Below are positions 63,888 through 64,000 of a DNA stretch of 64,000 nucleotides, in pieces (the first letter of the stretch is position 1; every line of letters begins with the position of its first letter). Source of the DNA: Paraburkholderia acidisoli (GTDB lineage Bacteria; Pseudomonadota; Gammaproteobacteria; Burkholderiales; Burkholderiaceae); assembly GCF_009789675.1 (NCBI RefSeq), contig NZ_CP046913.1, positions 2,666,001 to 2,730,000 of the forward strand, written 5' to 3'. The notes under the pieces were generated by a model. It did no database searches and was not told where the DNA came from. It saw nothing but the letters and a program-made list of their open reading frames with translations. The position numbers and the translations under genes were made by a program.

Positions 63888-64000
63888 CGTCCGCGGTTTT
63901 TATCGCCGATGCCGTCAGCGCACTGCGGATCAATGCGAATCACCGCGCGCCATCGAGAAGACCGGCGCCGCGCCGGCATGGCCTTATCCGTCCGGCCAAC

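Overview
The window is high-GC DNA from a betaproteobacterium. The gene content and order fit Burkholderiaceae, most likely Paraburkholderia or a close relative: ubiE, DUF971, ilvA, queF, accBC-prmA, an Ala/Lys-rich histone-like gene, nrdAB, ffh, and rplU-rpmA-obgE-proB beside ispB and tRNA-Pro. The genus is an inference from gene order and protein sequence, not from a marker comparison.

Bases 1-45.4 kb are ordinary chromosome packed with housekeeping genes. On the minus strand come ubiE (cut by the window edge), a DUF971 protein, a HIT protein and a 1354-residue FAD/Fe-S oxidoreductase. Then follow ilvA, a 5'-nucleotidase and queF (+), and mtgA, aroE, an RNB-domain RNase, yqiA and mpl (-). 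Next on the plus strand are a TlpA-type thioredoxin, aroQ, accB-accC-prmA, a DUF3426 membrane protein, tpx, a PfkB kinase and a glycine-zipper lipoprotein. The histone-like gene, nrdB and nrdA (-) follow, with a tandem NrdR box upstream of nrdA. Then come ampD, a PP0621-family protein and a CcsA-like protein (-), ffh and hpt (+), marC and proS (-), rppH and a CNP1-like lipoprotein (+), proB-obgE-rpmA-rplU (-), and ispB plus tRNA-Pro(CGG) (+).

Bases 45,350-63,853 form an integrated island with clear ends. A 53-bp direct repeat of the tRNA-Pro 3' part marks attL (45350-45402) and attR (63801-63853), and the displaced tRNA terminator lies just beyond attR. A tyrosine integrase sits next to attL, and a 16-bp repeat inside both ends looks like integrase arm sites. 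The island carries its own HUH Rep protein and an AlpA-type regulator, so it is probably an integrative mobilizable or replicating element. Its cargo is mostly defence: a Dcm methyltransferase-HNH endonuclease-Vsr cassette, a SIR2-HerA pair, a regulator/HAD-hydrolase cluster with three repeated palindromic operators, a DUF2384-like antitoxin homologue, and a 712-residue protein joining an XRE DNA-binding domain to a dynamin-like GTPase. A serine recombinase and a cluster of inverted repeats lie at the right end.

The least explained part is about 1 kb without a plausible gene (47.3-48.3 kb). It is full of short hairpins whose GNRA-type loops read correctly only on the minus strand, which suggests a large structured RNA. 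I could not assign it to a class. The XRE-GTPase with its own perfect 16-bp inverted repeat, and the three-operator cluster, are the other main candidates for undescribed systems.
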